Of a DNA stretch of 64,000 nt, positions 1 through 9,803 are shown piece after piece. The translations under genes and the position numbers were made by a program. The stretch's first letter is position 1, and the number at the start of each line of letters is the position of its first letter. Under the pieces are notes generated by a model, which made no database searches, was not told the origin of the DNA, and saw only the letters and a list, made by a program, of their open reading frames with translations. The stretch comes from Mesonia aquimarina (GTDB lineage: Bacteria; Bacteroidota; Bacteroidia; Flavobacteriales; Flavobacteriaceae), in the NCBI RefSeq assembly GCF_003667275.1, contig NZ_RCNV01000004.1:148758-212757 (forward strand). Reading direction: 5' to 3'.

Positions 1-2
1 GA

Positions 3-296
3 GATCCTAAAAAAGGAGTTGAAGAAAACGTCAACCGGTACACAGAATACCTTAAAAAAGAACTTGTTTTAAATACAAAACAGGAAAACATTGTAGAAAG
101 CAATTTAACAGAATTCTACATGAATATTAGAGACTTAAAGCAAGCTAACATGAATAAAAAAGACTTCAATAGAAGATTTGTTGTTTTAAAAGAAAATAAT
201 ATTAATCGAATGCGCAATGTATTAACAAAACCACAATTTGATAAATACATTACAATTTTAGAAAAAGAACAAGAAAAATTAAATAAAAAGAAATAA
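3..296 (+). CDS. C-terminal part of a small hypothetical protein (5' end outside window)
   Basis: An open frame enters from the left edge and ends at the TAA at 294-296, giving about 97 residues. The segment is very rich in Lys, Asn and Glu and looks all-helical. It contains a pattern like LTKPQFDKYITILEKEQEK near its end, which resembles the helical repeats of Spy/CpxP-like periplasmic proteins, but this is a weak resemblance. The start and any signal peptide lie outside the window, so location and function cannot be judged. A strong hairpin terminator follows directly, so the gene ends its transcription unit. Confidence 0.6.
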   Translation, partial: DPKKGVEENVNRYTEYLKKELVLNTKQENIVESNLTEFYMNIRDLKQANMNKKDFNRRFVVLKENNINRMRNVLTKPQFDKYITILEKEQEKLNKKK

Positions 297-320
297 CTTT
301 TTATTTAATTTTTTTATTGA

Positions 321-349
321 ACCACCTTTAAGACAAAGGTGGTTTTTTT
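321..349 (+). terminator. Rho-independent terminator
   Basis: A 9-bp stem (ACCACCTTT paired with AAAGGTGGT) with a 5-nt loop is followed by a T7 run. It lies 24 bases after the stop of the partial gene at the left edge. Confidence 0.85.
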
Positions 350-419
350 ATTAGCATAGATTTAACACACTTTCATTTAAACGTATTGCTTTTTTGAGTG
401 TCATAAAATAAAAAACTAC

Positions 420-2903
420 ATGAAATTACTTTTTACAAGCGCAAAATTAAGTCTTGTCTTTTTTCTATTATTTATTCCGCTTTTGGTATTCTCTCAAGAT
501 TCTTATACTGTAAAGGGAAGTGTGGTAGATAAAGATGCAGGAATCCCACTAGAATATGCTACAATTACCTTTAAAGATACTGCTGGAAATTATGATGATC
601 AAGGTGGAGTAACCGATTTTGATGGAAATTTTAATGTAGAAGTAAAAGAAGGTACTTATAATATATTGGTTGAATATATTTCTTTTGAACCAAAAACTTT
701 TAAAAATAAGACTGTCAACAGTAATACCAATCTTGGTAAAATTTCTTTAGGAATTAGTGCCGATAATTTAAATGAAGTTGTAGTTACAGCAGAAACAACA
801 CAAGTAGATGTTAGGCTTGATAAAAAAATATATAATATAGGTAAAGACTTAACTACACAAGGAGCAACAGTAAGCGACGCTTTGAGCAATGTACCTTCAG
901 TTACGGTAGATATTGAAGGTGGCATAAGTTTGCGAGGAAATGAAAATGTTAGGATTCTAATAAACGGAAAACCTTCTGCAATGGCAGGTTTTGGCGATAC
1001 AAATGTTTTTCAACAATTACCAGCAGATGCTATTGAACGTGTTGAAGTAATTACCAGTCCCTCTGCGAGATATGATGCTGAAGGTTCTGCCGGTATTCTC
1101 AACATTATCTTAAAGAAAGAAAAAACACTTGGTTTTAATGGTTCGGTTTCAGCAAACTTAGGTTTTCCCGCAAATAGTCAAATTTCGACAAACTTAAATC
1201 TACGTACCGATAATTACAATATTTTTACAACCATTGGTAATTATTATAGAAAATCTCCCGGTAATGCTTTTTTTGATAATGACTATAATACTGGTAATTT
1301 TGATAGAATTATTGAAGATCGCGAATATGATAGAAACTATACGGGCTTTAATGCAAATGTTGGAATGGAATATTTCTTAAATGATCAATCTTCTATTACC
1401 GCTAGTATTTTCACACGTTTTGGTGATGATAAAGATGTTACCTCAAACAATACTTCTCGATTTAATAATAATAGCTTAGATAGTAGAACATTTAGAGAAC
1501 AGATAGAAAAAGAAAAGGACGAAAGTTACCAAGCTTCAGTAAATTATATCAATCGTTTTAATGACGAAGGTCATGAGTTAACCGCAGATGTACAATATTC
1601 TTATGATAATGAGGATAAACCAACTTCTATTGAAGAAAACCTAACTTTTCCTTCTAGTTCATTAATTGCCAGAGAAAATATTTTTGAAATCGAAACTCAA
1701 AATGAATTTCTTATTCAAGCAGATTATGTTTTACCCATGGGTGAAGCACAATTTGAAGCCGGTTATCGTGGTAACTTTGAAGAAGAGATTACAGATTATA
1801 CACTAGACACACTTGATATCTCTACAGGAAATTTTAATACTGACCTAACACTTTCAAACAAGTTTACCTACACAGAAAACGTAAATGCTTTTTACTCACA
1901 ATACGGTAATAAATTAGGCGATTTCTCATTCTTGTTAGGTTTACGATTAGAGCATACACAGCTTAAAGGAGAAGTAGAAACTTTATTACCTGAAAATTCC
2001 TTAGAAGATATTTTAGGAGTTGATTTTGATACTAACTTCAACAAAAATTATTTAGGTTTATTCCCAACTGTAAATTTAATATACGAACTCCAAGAAGACG
2101 AAAATATTACCTTAGGATATAATAGAAGAATTAACAGACCACGTGGTTGGTATATCAATCCATTTCCTTCGCGTTCTAGTAGAACAAATGTTTTTCAAGG
2201 AAACCCTGATCTAGACCCTGCATTTTCCAACCAATTTGATTTAGGTTACTTACGTAAATGGGAGAAGCTTACTTTAACTGGATCTGTTTACTATCAACGG
2301 GAAACCGGTTCTTTTGAACGGGTACAATTAGATCCTGATGATTCTAATGTTACAGCAGACGGAATACCAATTGTACGTACAATTCCTATTAATCTTGCAA
2401 CTGAAGAACGTTTTGGTGGTGAAATAGGAACCATTTATAATCCTGCAGATTGGTTGCGATTAAACGCAAGTTTTAACTTTTTCCGCTCAGTAACTGAAGG
2501 AGAATTTCAAGATGTAGATTACGGAAATGAAAATACCAGTTGGTTTGGACGTTTTAGTGGAAAAGTAACCTTACCCGGCCAGATTGATTGGCAAACTAAT
2601 ACTTTCTATCGTGGACCACGACAAAGCGCTCAAACAGAAACTGAAGGTATTTTTTCTATGAACCTTGCTTTTAGTAAAGAGGTAATTCCAGATAATTTAA
2701 CCGCTTCATTTAATATAAGTGATGTATTTAATTCTAGAAAAAGAAATTCATTAACAGTGACAGATAATGTAACCACAGATAGTGAATTTCAGTGGAGAGA
2801 AAGACAATTTACCGTTTCTTTAATTTATAGATTTAATCAGCCGAATAAAAAAGGTAGAAACGAAAGCAGTAATTCTGATTTTGAAGGAGACGACGGCTTT
2901 TAG
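420..2903 (+). CDS. TonB-dependent receptor / outer membrane beta-barrel family protein
   Basis: The 827-residue protein starts with a signal peptide (hydrophobic core about residues 9-24, cleavage near FSQ26). A carboxypeptidase-regulatory-like beta-sandwich follows at about 28-118 (YTVKGSVVD start and a YISFEPKTF strand). A plug domain is seen at about 130-235, with the pattern SDALSNVPSVTVD, then RGNENVRILINGKPS and RVEVITSPSARYDAEGSAGI. The rest is a long beta-barrel ending in Phe. This architecture matches the Bacteroidota outer-membrane beta-barrel family that resembles TonB receptors; the imported substrate cannot be told from sequence. No SusD-like partner or riboswitch is nearby, and the gene is flanked by terminators, so it appears to be a single-gene unit. 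Confidence 0.85.
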   Translation: MKLLFTSAKLSLVFFLLFIPLLVFSQDSYTVKGSVVDKDAGIPLEYATITFKDTAGNYDDQGGVTDFDGNFNVEVKEGTYNILVEYISFEPKTFKNKTVNSNTNLGKISLGISADNLNEVVVTAETTQVDVRLDKKIYNIGKDLTTQGATVSDALSNVPSVTVDIEGGISLRGNENVRILINGKPSAMAGFGDTNVFQQLPADAIERVEVITSPSARYDAEGSAGILNIILKKEKTLGFNGSVSANLGFPANSQISTNLNLRTDNYNIFTTIGNYYRKSPGNAFFDNDYNTGNFDRIIEDREYDRNYTGFNANVGMEYFLNDQSSITASIFTRFGDDKDVTSNNTSRFNNNSLDSRTFREQIEKEKDESYQASVNYINRFNDEGHELTADVQYSYDNEDKPTSIEENLTFPSSSLIARENIFEIETQNEFLIQADYVLPMGEAQFEAGYRGNFEEEITDYTLDTLDISTGNFNTDLTLSNKFTYTENVNAFYSQYGNKLGDFSFLLGLRLEHTQLKGEVETLLPENSLEDILGVDFDTNFNKNYLGLFPTVNLIYELQEDENITLGYNRRINRPRGWYINPFPSRSSRTNVFQGNPDLDPAFSNQFDLGYLRKWEKLTLTGSVYYQRETGSFERVQLDPDDSNVTADGIPIVRTIPINLATEERFGGEIGTIYNPADWLRLNASFNFFRSVTEGEFQDVDYGNENTSWFGRFSGKVTLPGQIDWQTNTFYRGPRQSAQTETEGIFSMNLAFSKEVIPDNLTASFNISDVFNSRKRNSLTVTDNVTTDSEFQWRERQFTVSLIYRFNQPNKKGRNESSNSDFEGDDGF

Positions 2904-2930
2904 GCTCTAGAAAAAAGAGTATAAAAAAAA

Positions 2931-2960
2931 GGGAAGCAAAAAATTTGCTTCCCTTTTTTT
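2931..2960 (+). terminator. Rho-independent terminator of the TonB-type receptor gene
   Basis: GGGAAGCAAA and its complement TTTGCTTCCC form a near-perfect stem followed by T8; A8 precedes the stem, so it can also serve the convergent small gene on the minus strand. Confidence 0.85.
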
Positions 2961-2976
2961 TATTGAATACTATATA

Positions 2977-3159
2977 TTATTTAGAGCTTAACTCTTTTTC
3001 TTTTTTCTTTTCGTCACGTTTTTCTTTAATCATTTCAATAATAGAACCTCCAATCCAATAAGGAACTACAAAAGTGATTAAAAAAATCATCAACCAAAAA
3101 CCAATGGTTGCAATTGTTCCAAACGCTAAAAAACCAAGATACTGATCAAATTCAAACAT
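2977..3159 (-). CDS. Small single-pass membrane protein of unknown function
   Basis: The 60-residue product begins MFEFDQYLGFLAF, has one strongly hydrophobic segment at about residues 8-35, and ends in a very charged tail (KEKRDEKKKEKELSSK). I do not recognise a family. An upstream in-frame ATG at 3201 would add 14 residues, but a TAnnTTTG promoter element at 3183-3190 lies inside that extension, so the ATG at 3159 is the better start. The gene converges on the TonB-type receptor and shares its bidirectional terminator. Confidence 0.6.
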   Translation of the reverse strand: MFEFDQYLGFLAFGTIATIGFWLMIFLITFVVPYWIGGSIIEMIKEKRDEKKKEKELSSK

Positions 3160-3182
3160 AGTAGAGATGTTACATTTTAATG

Positions 3183-3190
3183 CAAATATA
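3183..3190 (-). promoter_or_regulatory. Putative -7 element of the small membrane protein gene
   Basis: TATATTTG on the minus strand matches the Bacteroidota -7 consensus TAnnTTTG and lies 24 bases before the chosen ATG at 3159. No clear -33 TTG was identified. Confidence 0.5.
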
Positions 3191-3264
3191 AAACAAAGCA
3201 TTCACTAACTCCAAATGAAATTTTAATTTTATCAACAATAAAAATTCAAAACTTTGCTTTAGTA

Positions 3265-3648
3265 TTATTGACTAGAATGTAAACCTATCATATTTCCCTC
3301 AGAATCTTGAACTAAAGAAACAAATCCGTGTTCACCGATAGACATTTTTGGCTGTATGATTTTTCCTCCAGCACCTTCTACTCTTCCTTCTTCTGCAGCA
3401 CAGTCTATGCAAGAAAAATAAACAATGGTTCCATTTCCTTGTATTTGCATGTTTTTTATTTTCACCAAAGCACCAGAAGTATTCAGGCTTTTCTCATCCA
3501 TCGGGAAAGCAAGCATTTCTAGTTCATCATTATCTATTGGTAATTTCGATAATTGAAATTGAAATACTGTTTCATAAAATTTTTTAGCACGGTTTAAATC
3601 ATTTACATAAATTTCAAACCAGCCTACGGGATTAATTGGCTTTTCCAT
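3265..3648 (-). CDS. VOC family protein (glyoxalase/dioxygenase-like)
   Basis: The 127-residue protein has the single vicinal-oxygen-chelate module pattern: GWFEIYVNDLNRAKKFYETV at the N-terminus, a middle beta segment with GTIVYFSC, and the closing EHGFVSLVQDSEGNMIGLHS strand-turn-strand. The typical metal-ligand positions (N-terminal His and a C-terminal Glu) are not obviously kept, since the first strand has E13 rather than His. A catalytic or metal-binding role is therefore uncertain. Such proteins are common and functionally diverse; the substrate is unknown. The gene stands alone between a small membrane protein and fumC, each with its own start signals. Confidence 0.8.
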   Translation of the reverse strand: MEKPINPVGWFEIYVNDLNRAKKFYETVFQFQLSKLPIDNDELEMLAFPMDEKSLNTSGALVKIKNMQIQGNGTIVYFSCIDCAAEEGRVEGAGGKIIQPKMSIGEHGFVSLVQDSEGNMIGLHSSQ

Positions 3649-3781
3649 AATAATATTTTTGTTTAATATTTATCTCAACTCTAATTGTAAAATTACAGTT
3701 TAAAGGTATTTAATTAAATTATAATAAGTCAAATTCAATGTATTAAACATTGATTTTATAGCAGAATTAACTTCAAAATCT

Positions 3782-3789
3782 TATTTTTG
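3782..3789 (+). promoter_or_regulatory. Putative -7 element of fumC
   Basis: TATTTTTG fits TAnnTTTG and lies 26 bases before the fumC ATG. No well-spaced -33 element was found. Confidence 0.5.
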
Positions 3790-3815
3790 AAATCCTAAAT
3801 TAAAAACACCAAATC

Positions 3816-5213
3816 ATGTCATATCGTATAGAAAAAGATACTATGGGCGAGGTAAAAGTACCTGCCGATAAACTTTGGGGAGCACAAACTGAACGCTCTC
3901 GTAATAATTTTAAAATAGGACCTGCAGGATCTATGCCATTAGAAATTGTGTATGGTTTTGCTTATTTAAAAAAAGCCGCTGCTTATACAAATGAAGCTGC
4001 TGGCGTTCTACCTACAGAAAAAAGAGATCTTATTGCTAAGGTTTGTGATGAAATTTTAGAAGGAAAACATGACGATCAATTTCCGTTGGTAATTTGGCAA
4101 ACCGGATCTGGTACACAAAGTAATATGAATGTGAATGAAGTAATTGCAAATAGAGCTCACCAATTAGCAGGAAAAACAATTGGTGAAGGTGAAAAAAGTT
4201 TACTTCCTAATGATGATGTAAATAAATCTCAATCTTCTAACGATACTTTTCCTACAGGAATGCATATTGCAACCTATAAAAAAGTAGTAGAAACTACCAT
4301 TCCTGGAGTGAAACAATTACGTAATACACTTCAGAAAAAAGCAGAAGAATTTAAAAAAGTAGTGAAAATTGGACGTACACATTTTATGGATGCTACTCCC
4401 CTAACTTTAGGGCAAGAATTTAGTGGTTATGTTTCTCAATTAGATCACGGCTTAAAAGCATTAGAAGCCACTTTACCTCATTTAGCTGAATTGGCTTTAG
4501 GAGGAACCGCAGTAGGAACAGGTTTAAATACCCCAAAAAATTATGCCAATGATGTAGCAAAATATATTGCTGATTTTACTGAACTTCCTTTTACTTCTGC
4601 TGAAAATAAATTTGAAGCTCTAGCTGCACACGATGCTTTAGTGGAAACACACGGAGCTTTAAAACAGTTGGCGGTTTCATTGAATAAAATAGGAAACGAT
4701 ATTAGAATGTTAGCATCGGGACCTCGAAGTGGAATTGGAGAAATTATTATCCCGGCAAACGAACCAGGTTCTTCTATTATGCCAGGAAAAGTAAATCCTA
4801 CGCAATGTGAAGCTTTAACCATGGTTTGCGCACAAGTTATTGGTAACGATGTTGCGATGAGCGTTGGTGGTATGCAAGGACAATTTGAATTAAATGTATT
4901 TAAACCAGTTATGGCAGCCAACTTATTACAAAGCGCTCAATTACTTGGTGATGCTTGTGTTTCTTTTGAGGAGCATTGCGCAAATGGAATTGAGCCTAAT
5001 CAAGAACGAATTGATGAGTTGCTTAAAAATAGCTTGATGCTAGTTACTGCTTTAAACACTAAAATAGGTTATTATAAAGCAGCAGAAATTGCAACAACAG
5101 CACATAAAAACGGAACTACACTAAAAGAGGAAGCTGTTAATTTAGGATACACTACAGCAGAAGAATTTGATGAGTGGGTAAAACCTGAAGATATGGTTGG
5201 AGAAATAAAATAA
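3816..5213 (+). CDS. fumC: Class II fumarate hydratase
   Basis: The 465-residue protein interconverts fumarate and malate in the TCA cycle in the cytosol. It has the fumarase/aspartase signature [11 protein letters not shown] at about residues 316-326, the [13 protein letters not shown] substrate-binding loop near residue 101, and [16 protein letters not shown] near 187 carrying the active-site His. Length and start ([16 protein letters not shown]) are standard for class II FumC, an oxygen-stable, iron-free enzyme. It is a single-gene unit with a -7 element just upstream, and it is followed by a palindromic repeat that can act as a bidirectional terminator. Confidence 0.97.
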   Translation: MSYRIEKDTMGEVKVPADKLWGAQTERSRNNFKIGPAGSMPLEIVYGFAYLKKAAAYTNEAAGVLPTEKRDLIAKVCDEILEGKHDDQFPLVIWQTGSGTQSNMNVNEVIANRAHQLAGKTIGEGEKSLLPNDDVNKSQSSNDTFPTGMHIATYKKVVETTIPGVKQLRNTLQKKAEEFKKVVKIGRTHFMDATPLTLGQEFSGYVSQLDHGLKALEATLPHLAELALGGTAVGTGLNTPKNYANDVAKYIADFTELPFTSAENKFEALAAHDALVETHGALKQLAVSLNKIGNDIRMLASGPRSGIGEIIIPANEPGSSIMPGKVNPTQCEALTMVCAQVIGNDVAMSVGGMQGQFELNVFKPVMAANLLQSAQLLGDACVSFEEHCANGIEPNQERIDELLKNSLMLVTALNTKIGYYKAAEIATTAHKNGTTLKEEAVNLGYTTAEEFDEWVKPEDMVGEIK

Positions 5214-5232
5214 ATATTATCTAAATTAAAAG

Positions 5233-5360
5233 AGGCTGTCTAAAAAGATTATAAAAGGGTCATTCTGAATTTATTTCAGAATCTCATATTACTGAAATAC
5301 AAATCAATATAAGAACCTGAATCAAGTTCAGGTTGACAAAAGTAGACTTTTTAGACAGCT
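5233..5360. repeat. REP/MITE-like palindromic intergenic element, likely bidirectional terminator
   Basis: The outer arms GCTGTCTAAAAAG (5235-5247) and CTTTTTAGACAGC (5347-5359) are perfect 13-bp inverted repeats. Inside sit two 29-nt units in opposite orientation (5259-5287 and 5309-5337), each a hairpin with the shared core CTGAA...TTCAG. A T8 run follows the right arm and an A-rich stretch precedes the left arm, so the whole element can terminate transcription from both fumC and the convergent histidine kinase gene. The histidine kinase stop codon (5366-5368) begins just beyond it. Confidence 0.75.
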
Positions 5361-5365
5361 TTTTT

Positions 5366-6445
5366 TTATGCTTTAAAATTTAATGTAAACGTCGTTCCTA
5401 CATTTACTCTACTTTCTACTTGAACGCTTCCACCCAAAGTTTCTATCAGGTTTTTTACCAAATATAAACCTATACCTCTACTCTCATGGTTTGAAGTAAA
5501 TTTTTGATGTAAACTAAAAATTTTATCTCCTATTTTTTTCATATCAAAACCTATTCCGTTATCAGAAAAAATAAGTTGAGGGATGTTATTAATTTTACGA
5601 GACTTAATAGAAATGATTAGTCTACGATTGTTGCTAGAGTATTTTAAGGAATTAGAAATTAAATTTAATAATATGCTTTGAAGAAAAAACTCATTAGATG
5701 TAAGATGCGTTAATTCAGAAAAATCTACTTCAAATTTTGCATTAGATAAATTCACTAACTCATTTATTGAATTTTTCACATTAGAAAAAACGTCTTCTAA
5801 ATATATTTTTTCAACAGACTCATTTATCTTTTTATCATTACTAACCGCATCAACATATTTATTGAGCGTATTATTCATCTCTAAATTAGCGTCATTTAAA
5901 AGTGCAACATACTTTCTCGTTTCCGAATCTTCAATTTTTGAAAGATCTAATAAACTGAATAAAGAAATTACATTACTTACTGGTGATCTTAAATCATGAG
6001 AAATCATATAAGTAAATTTCTTAAGATCTGCATTAGATTTTGCAAGCTTCAATAAAAGTGAATTTCGCTCCTCTTCTAATTTTTTTATATGAGTAATATT
6101 TTTAGCAACCGCATAAATTAAATCATTTTCTTCCTCAGAAATTGAAGTCCAAGAAAGCCAAACAATATCTCCATTTTTAGTGATGTATCGGTTTTCTAAA
6201 TTTAGAAGTGGAACCTTATTCTTTAGGCTATTTCTGAATTCTGAGGTTTTTTTTTTATCTTCTTCATAAATCAAGTTATTTATGGGAATTTTTAATAACT
6301 CATCTATACTGTAACCAAGAAGATTAGAAAAAGCGGGATTTACTTTTTTTAAATAGCCATCATAACCCGCAATACAGAGAATGTCTGGAGTTAAATTAAA
6401 AAAACGTTCTAGATTAAATTCGCCTTCTTTAGTTGGATTGAGCAT
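5366..6445 (-). CDS. PAS domain sensor histidine kinase (soluble)
   Basis: The 359-residue protein has no membrane segment. A PAS/PAC module covers about residues 12-122 (FFNLTPDILCIAGYDGYLKKVNPAFSN... and ENRYITKNGDIVWLSW). A short coiled coil leads to the HisKA domain with H150 in MISHDLRSPVSN, and a HATPase domain follows: N-box NLISNSLKYSS, G1 FSDNGIGFD and G2 SRGIGLYLVKNLIE. It probably senses an internal signal through PAS and phosphorylates a response regulator encoded elsewhere; none is adjacent. It begins 7 bases after the ccsBA stop on the same strand, so the two are probably co-transcribed, which may hint at a respiratory or redox cue. That last point is inference. Confidence 0.9.
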   Translation of the reverse strand: MLNPTKEGEFNLERFFNLTPDILCIAGYDGYLKKVNPAFSNLLGYSIDELLKIPINNLIYEEDKKKTSEFRNSLKNKVPLLNLENRYITKNGDIVWLSWTSISEEENDLIYAVAKNITHIKKLEEERNSLLLKLAKSNADLKKFTYMISHDLRSPVSNVISLFSLLDLSKIEDSETRKYVALLNDANLEMNNTLNKYVDAVSNDKKINESVEKIYLEDVFSNVKNSINELVNLSNAKFEVDFSELTHLTSNEFFLQSILLNLISNSLKYSSNNRRLIISIKSRKINNIPQLIFSDNGIGFDMKKIGDKIFSLHQKFTSNHESRGIGLYLVKNLIETLGGSVQVESRVNVGTTFTLNFKA

Positions 6446-6452
6446 TTATATT

Positions 6453-9400
6453 TTACTTTTTGAAATAACGTTGGTATTTTCTTCTCGCTAAGAATCCAAC
6501 TAAAATCCAAACTCCAAAAGCTATTCCTATAAATTTATAACTAATTATTTGATCTCCGCTTGCATAAGAATGTAAACCGGTTAAATAAAAATTCACACCA
6601 AAGTAAGTCATCATAATTGAAGAAAAAGCAAAAACTGCTGCCCAATTAAAAGCAAACTTACTACGCAAACCAGGCACTAATCGCATATGAATTACAAATG
6701 CATAAACCATAATACTAATTAAAGCCCAGGTTTCTTTAGGATCCCATCCCCAATAGCGCCCCCAACTTTCGTTTGCCCATTGACCACCTAAAAAGTTTCC
6801 GATCGTAAGCATTACTAAACCAACGGTTAAAGCCATTTCTGTAATGATTGTAAGCTCATTGATGTTGAGCTGCATCTTTCTTCGATTTTTATCGGTAGTT
6901 AAAATCATTAAAATTAAAGAAACCAATCCTAAAATCATTCCCAACGTAAACGGACCGTAACTTGCCACAATAACAGCCACATGAATCATTAACCAATAAG
7001 AATCTAGAACTGGGACGAGATTAGCTATTGCTGGATCCATCCAGTTCCAATGTGCAATCATTAAAATCATAGCAGCTACAAAAGCAGTAGATGCAATTGT
7101 TAAATCACTTTTTCTGCCAAAAGCTAAACCAAAAAACATAGTTGCCCAACCTACATAAATCATACTTTCGTATGCATCACTCCATGGAGCATGACCCGAA
7201 ATATACCAACGGGCAATAAGACCTGCAGTATGCAAAATGAAGAGAAGCAGAATAATAACTTTACTAATATTTACAATTATTCTAACGCCTTTTTTATCAT
7301 AGAAAATTTGAAGAATAACAAATAAAAACATCACTAAACCAGCCAGCATATATTGCCAAAATAAACCTCTAAAAACATCATATTTATTATAAAGAATTTC
7401 AGCTTCTATTTTTTGTTCTGAAGGCATTACTTCTGCACCATATTTTTTCTGAAAATCTTTTATACTAGCTAGCATTTCGTCTGCTTTACTATAATTATCT
7501 GTTGACTTTGCCGTTTGGATAACCTGCATATAATATGGAAGTATTTTACTTACATATAGCGAATCTGCCCCTGTGAATTTACCCGGATTTTCTCTAATTT
7601 CCATATAAGAAAGCCACTTGTTATTTTCGGCGTTTGGAATTGGAAATATCTTTAAAACTTTTCCTTCTAATGCATTATAAAGTAGATTCACCTTTTCATC
7701 TGCAGAAATAAAATCTTTTTGAAACTGATTTTTCACTTCAGTTCTATAGGCGTTTTCTAAATATGGAGAAAGTTTATAATTTCCTTTAGCATCAAAAAAG
7801 TTCGCCAAAGGAATGTGTTTTTTACCTTCTTCAACTCCTAAAATATGATGTAAACTATCGTTTTTTGCTTTTACGTTAATTAAAGGAACATTGTACCAAA
7901 TGGTCGGGTTTTCTGTCATAGAAAATAAAACCTGATCACTATTTAAACCTTCATAAGAGTCGCTTTTACTTAGTTTTCTTAGCAATTCTGATGAATATGT
8001 ATTTGCAGGTTTCATTCTTCCGCCGGCATCTTGAATAACTAAACGGCCAAAGTTTTTAGCATGCTTTTCTGAAATTGCATTGTTCTTTATAACAGAATCA
8101 ATTTTAAATTTCTCAAACTGCATCGGCATAGTGTTATGCGTTTGGTGTGCATCAACTTCCGCTATAGTGTCGCGCTGTTCATTAATTTCTCCTGAAGTAG
8201 CATCTTGTGCAAAACTTGAAAAACCGATTAAAAATGCTAATACACCAAGCATTTTAGCTTTCTTATTTTTCACTTTATCTAATTGTACTTTTAGTTTTCC
8301 GAAGCGAGAACCTTTATCAAAAAGAATAAGCATCAAGCCCAAATAGAGTAAAAAGTAACCGATATAAGTTATCCAAGTTCCCCACCAATCATGATTTACT
8401 GAAAGAATGGTTCCTTTTTCATCAGGATCAAAAGAGGCTTGAAAAAAGCGATAACCTTCATGATCTAACACATTATTCATATAAATTTCGTGCGCAGTAG
8501 TTTCGCCATTATCTATTAAGTCAACTTTACTTTTAAACGATTGATAACTTGGAGTAGGATTATCTTCGGTTCCCGGATATTTTTTGGCGATAAAATCTTT
8601 TAAACGAATAGCAAATGGAAGTTCATATTCTTTACTTCCATAACGAACATTAACATCTAAACCACCAACTTTTATCGTTTTTAATTCATTAACCATTCCT
8701 TTGGCGCCCAGTAAATTTACTTCTTTAGATTCACCCTTACTTGTTACTTTTAAAACCACACCATCTGCTTGTCCTTTTTGCATTGTTTCTGAAGGTACCA
8801 AATCATATTTACCTTTTACCACAGGATCTGGAAATACAAACTGCATGCCTGCCATGTTGTAGAGAGAACGCATCATAAGCGGCTGTACAGAATCAGCTAC
8901 AACATTGCCTTGTTTTCTATCTGCCATCCGCATATAGCTTCCTTCAAAAGGGGAAGAAATTTGATAACCTTCTTCACTTACTTGAATATTTATTGCACCT
9001 TCAGTAGGTTTATTATAAGCAAATAAAATATTGTGAATACTGCTAATCTCGCCTTCTTCTAAATAATGATCGTGTCGGTTTCCGTCTCCTGCTTCTACAA
9101 TCTTTAAGTAATTTTTTCCGTTTTCATCAGGAATTAATCCTTCCTCTGCTCCTTCAATATAATTTACGACTTCAAAATTTACCGGTTGTCCTTTAAAATC
9201 TGTAGAAATCTTTTTATTGTTATTAATTCCCGGCGCTAAAAGCAGCTCATGGTTTTGAGATCTACGCAATGGTTCACCATTAAATTCACCATCAATTATA
9301 GTGGTTAAATATGTTTTTTCTGACAACATTTTATTCGTCATCTCGCCTTCTCGAATAGGCATAATTCCTTCGTATCCAATATAACGCGTTACGCCAGCAC

Positions 9401-9677
9401 CTATAATTATTAAAAAGAAAGCAACGTGTAATAAAAGTGTGCTCCATTTTTCTCTTTTCCAAAGTTGGTATCGCTTTATATTTCCCGCAAAATTAACGGC
9501 AAAAAGCACCATAATTGCTTCAAACCACCAGGCATTATAAATCCAGACTCTTGCTGTTGCAGTGGTGTAAGAATTTTCTACAAAAGTTCCTACGGCCATT
9601 GCCAACGCAAAAACAATAAATAAAAGGGCCATTAATCGAGTTGAAAAAAGAAATTGAGTAAGCTTCTTTTGAATCAT
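6453..9677 (-). CDS. ccsBA: Fused cytochrome c biogenesis protein CcsBA (ResB-CcsA)
   Basis: This 1074-residue polytopic protein combines a ResB/CcsB half and a CcsA half, the system II machinery that exports heme and attaches it to apocytochromes c on the outer face of the membrane. The N-terminal half has membrane segments at about 12-30, 46-60 and 78-100, a large periplasmic domain, and another segment near 435-455. The C-terminal half has seven or more segments from about 780 and the tryptophan-rich heme-handling WWD motif near residue 975 (ANESWGRYWGWDPKETWAL). Between them, at about residue 476, is MLGVLAFLIGFSSFAQ, which looks like a signal peptide and suggests where two genes were fused. 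It is followed by the PAS kinase gene at 7 bases. Confidence 0.93.
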   Translation of the reverse strand: MIQKKLTQFLFSTRLMALLFIVFALAMAVGTFVENSYTTATARVWIYNAWWFEAIMVLFAVNFAGNIKRYQLWKREKWSTLLLHVAFFLIIIGAGVTRYIGYEGIMPIREGEMTNKMLSEKTYLTTIIDGEFNGEPLRRSQNHELLLAPGINNNKKISTDFKGQPVNFEVVNYIEGAEEGLIPDENGKNYLKIVEAGDGNRHDHYLEEGEISSIHNILFAYNKPTEGAINIQVSEEGYQISSPFEGSYMRMADRKQGNVVADSVQPLMMRSLYNMAGMQFVFPDPVVKGKYDLVPSETMQKGQADGVVLKVTSKGESKEVNLLGAKGMVNELKTIKVGGLDVNVRYGSKEYELPFAIRLKDFIAKKYPGTEDNPTPSYQSFKSKVDLIDNGETTAHEIYMNNVLDHEGYRFFQASFDPDEKGTILSVNHDWWGTWITYIGYFLLYLGLMLILFDKGSRFGKLKVQLDKVKNKKAKMLGVLAFLIGFSSFAQDATSGEINEQRDTIAEVDAHQTHNTMPMQFEKFKIDSVIKNNAISEKHAKNFGRLVIQDAGGRMKPANTYSSELLRKLSKSDSYEGLNSDQVLFSMTENPTIWYNVPLINVKAKNDSLHHILGVEEGKKHIPLANFFDAKGNYKLSPYLENAYRTEVKNQFQKDFISADEKVNLLYNALEGKVLKIFPIPNAENNKWLSYMEIRENPGKFTGADSLYVSKILPYYMQVIQTAKSTDNYSKADEMLASIKDFQKKYGAEVMPSEQKIEAEILYNKYDVFRGLFWQYMLAGLVMFLFVILQIFYDKKGVRIIVNISKVIILLLFILHTAGLIARWYISGHAPWSDAYESMIYVGWATMFFGLAFGRKSDLTIASTAFVAAMILMIAHWNWMDPAIANLVPVLDSYWLMIHVAVIVASYGPFTLGMILGLVSLILMILTTDKNRRKMQLNINELTIITEMALTVGLVMLTIGNFLGGQWANESWGRYWGWDPKETWALISIMVYAFVIHMRLVPGLRSKFAFNWAAVFAFSSIMMTYFGVNFYLTGLHSYASGDQIISYKFIGIAFGVWILVGFLARRKYQRYFKK

Positions 9678-9699
9678 GAGAGGGTATTTAAAAACGCTG

Positions 9700-9707
9700 C
9701 AAAGTTA
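9700..9707 (-). promoter_or_regulatory. Putative -7 element of ccsBA
   Basis: TAACTTTG on the minus strand fits TAnnTTTG and lies 22 bases before the ccsBA ATG at 9677. Confidence 0.5.
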
Positions 9708-9803
9708 TTGATTTTTGTCTGATTATAGGGCTTATAACAACAGCAAAATACACGTAAAAATGTTAATTTTAGACGACTCAAAGATTTTTAATATTTTAGC
9801 GGA

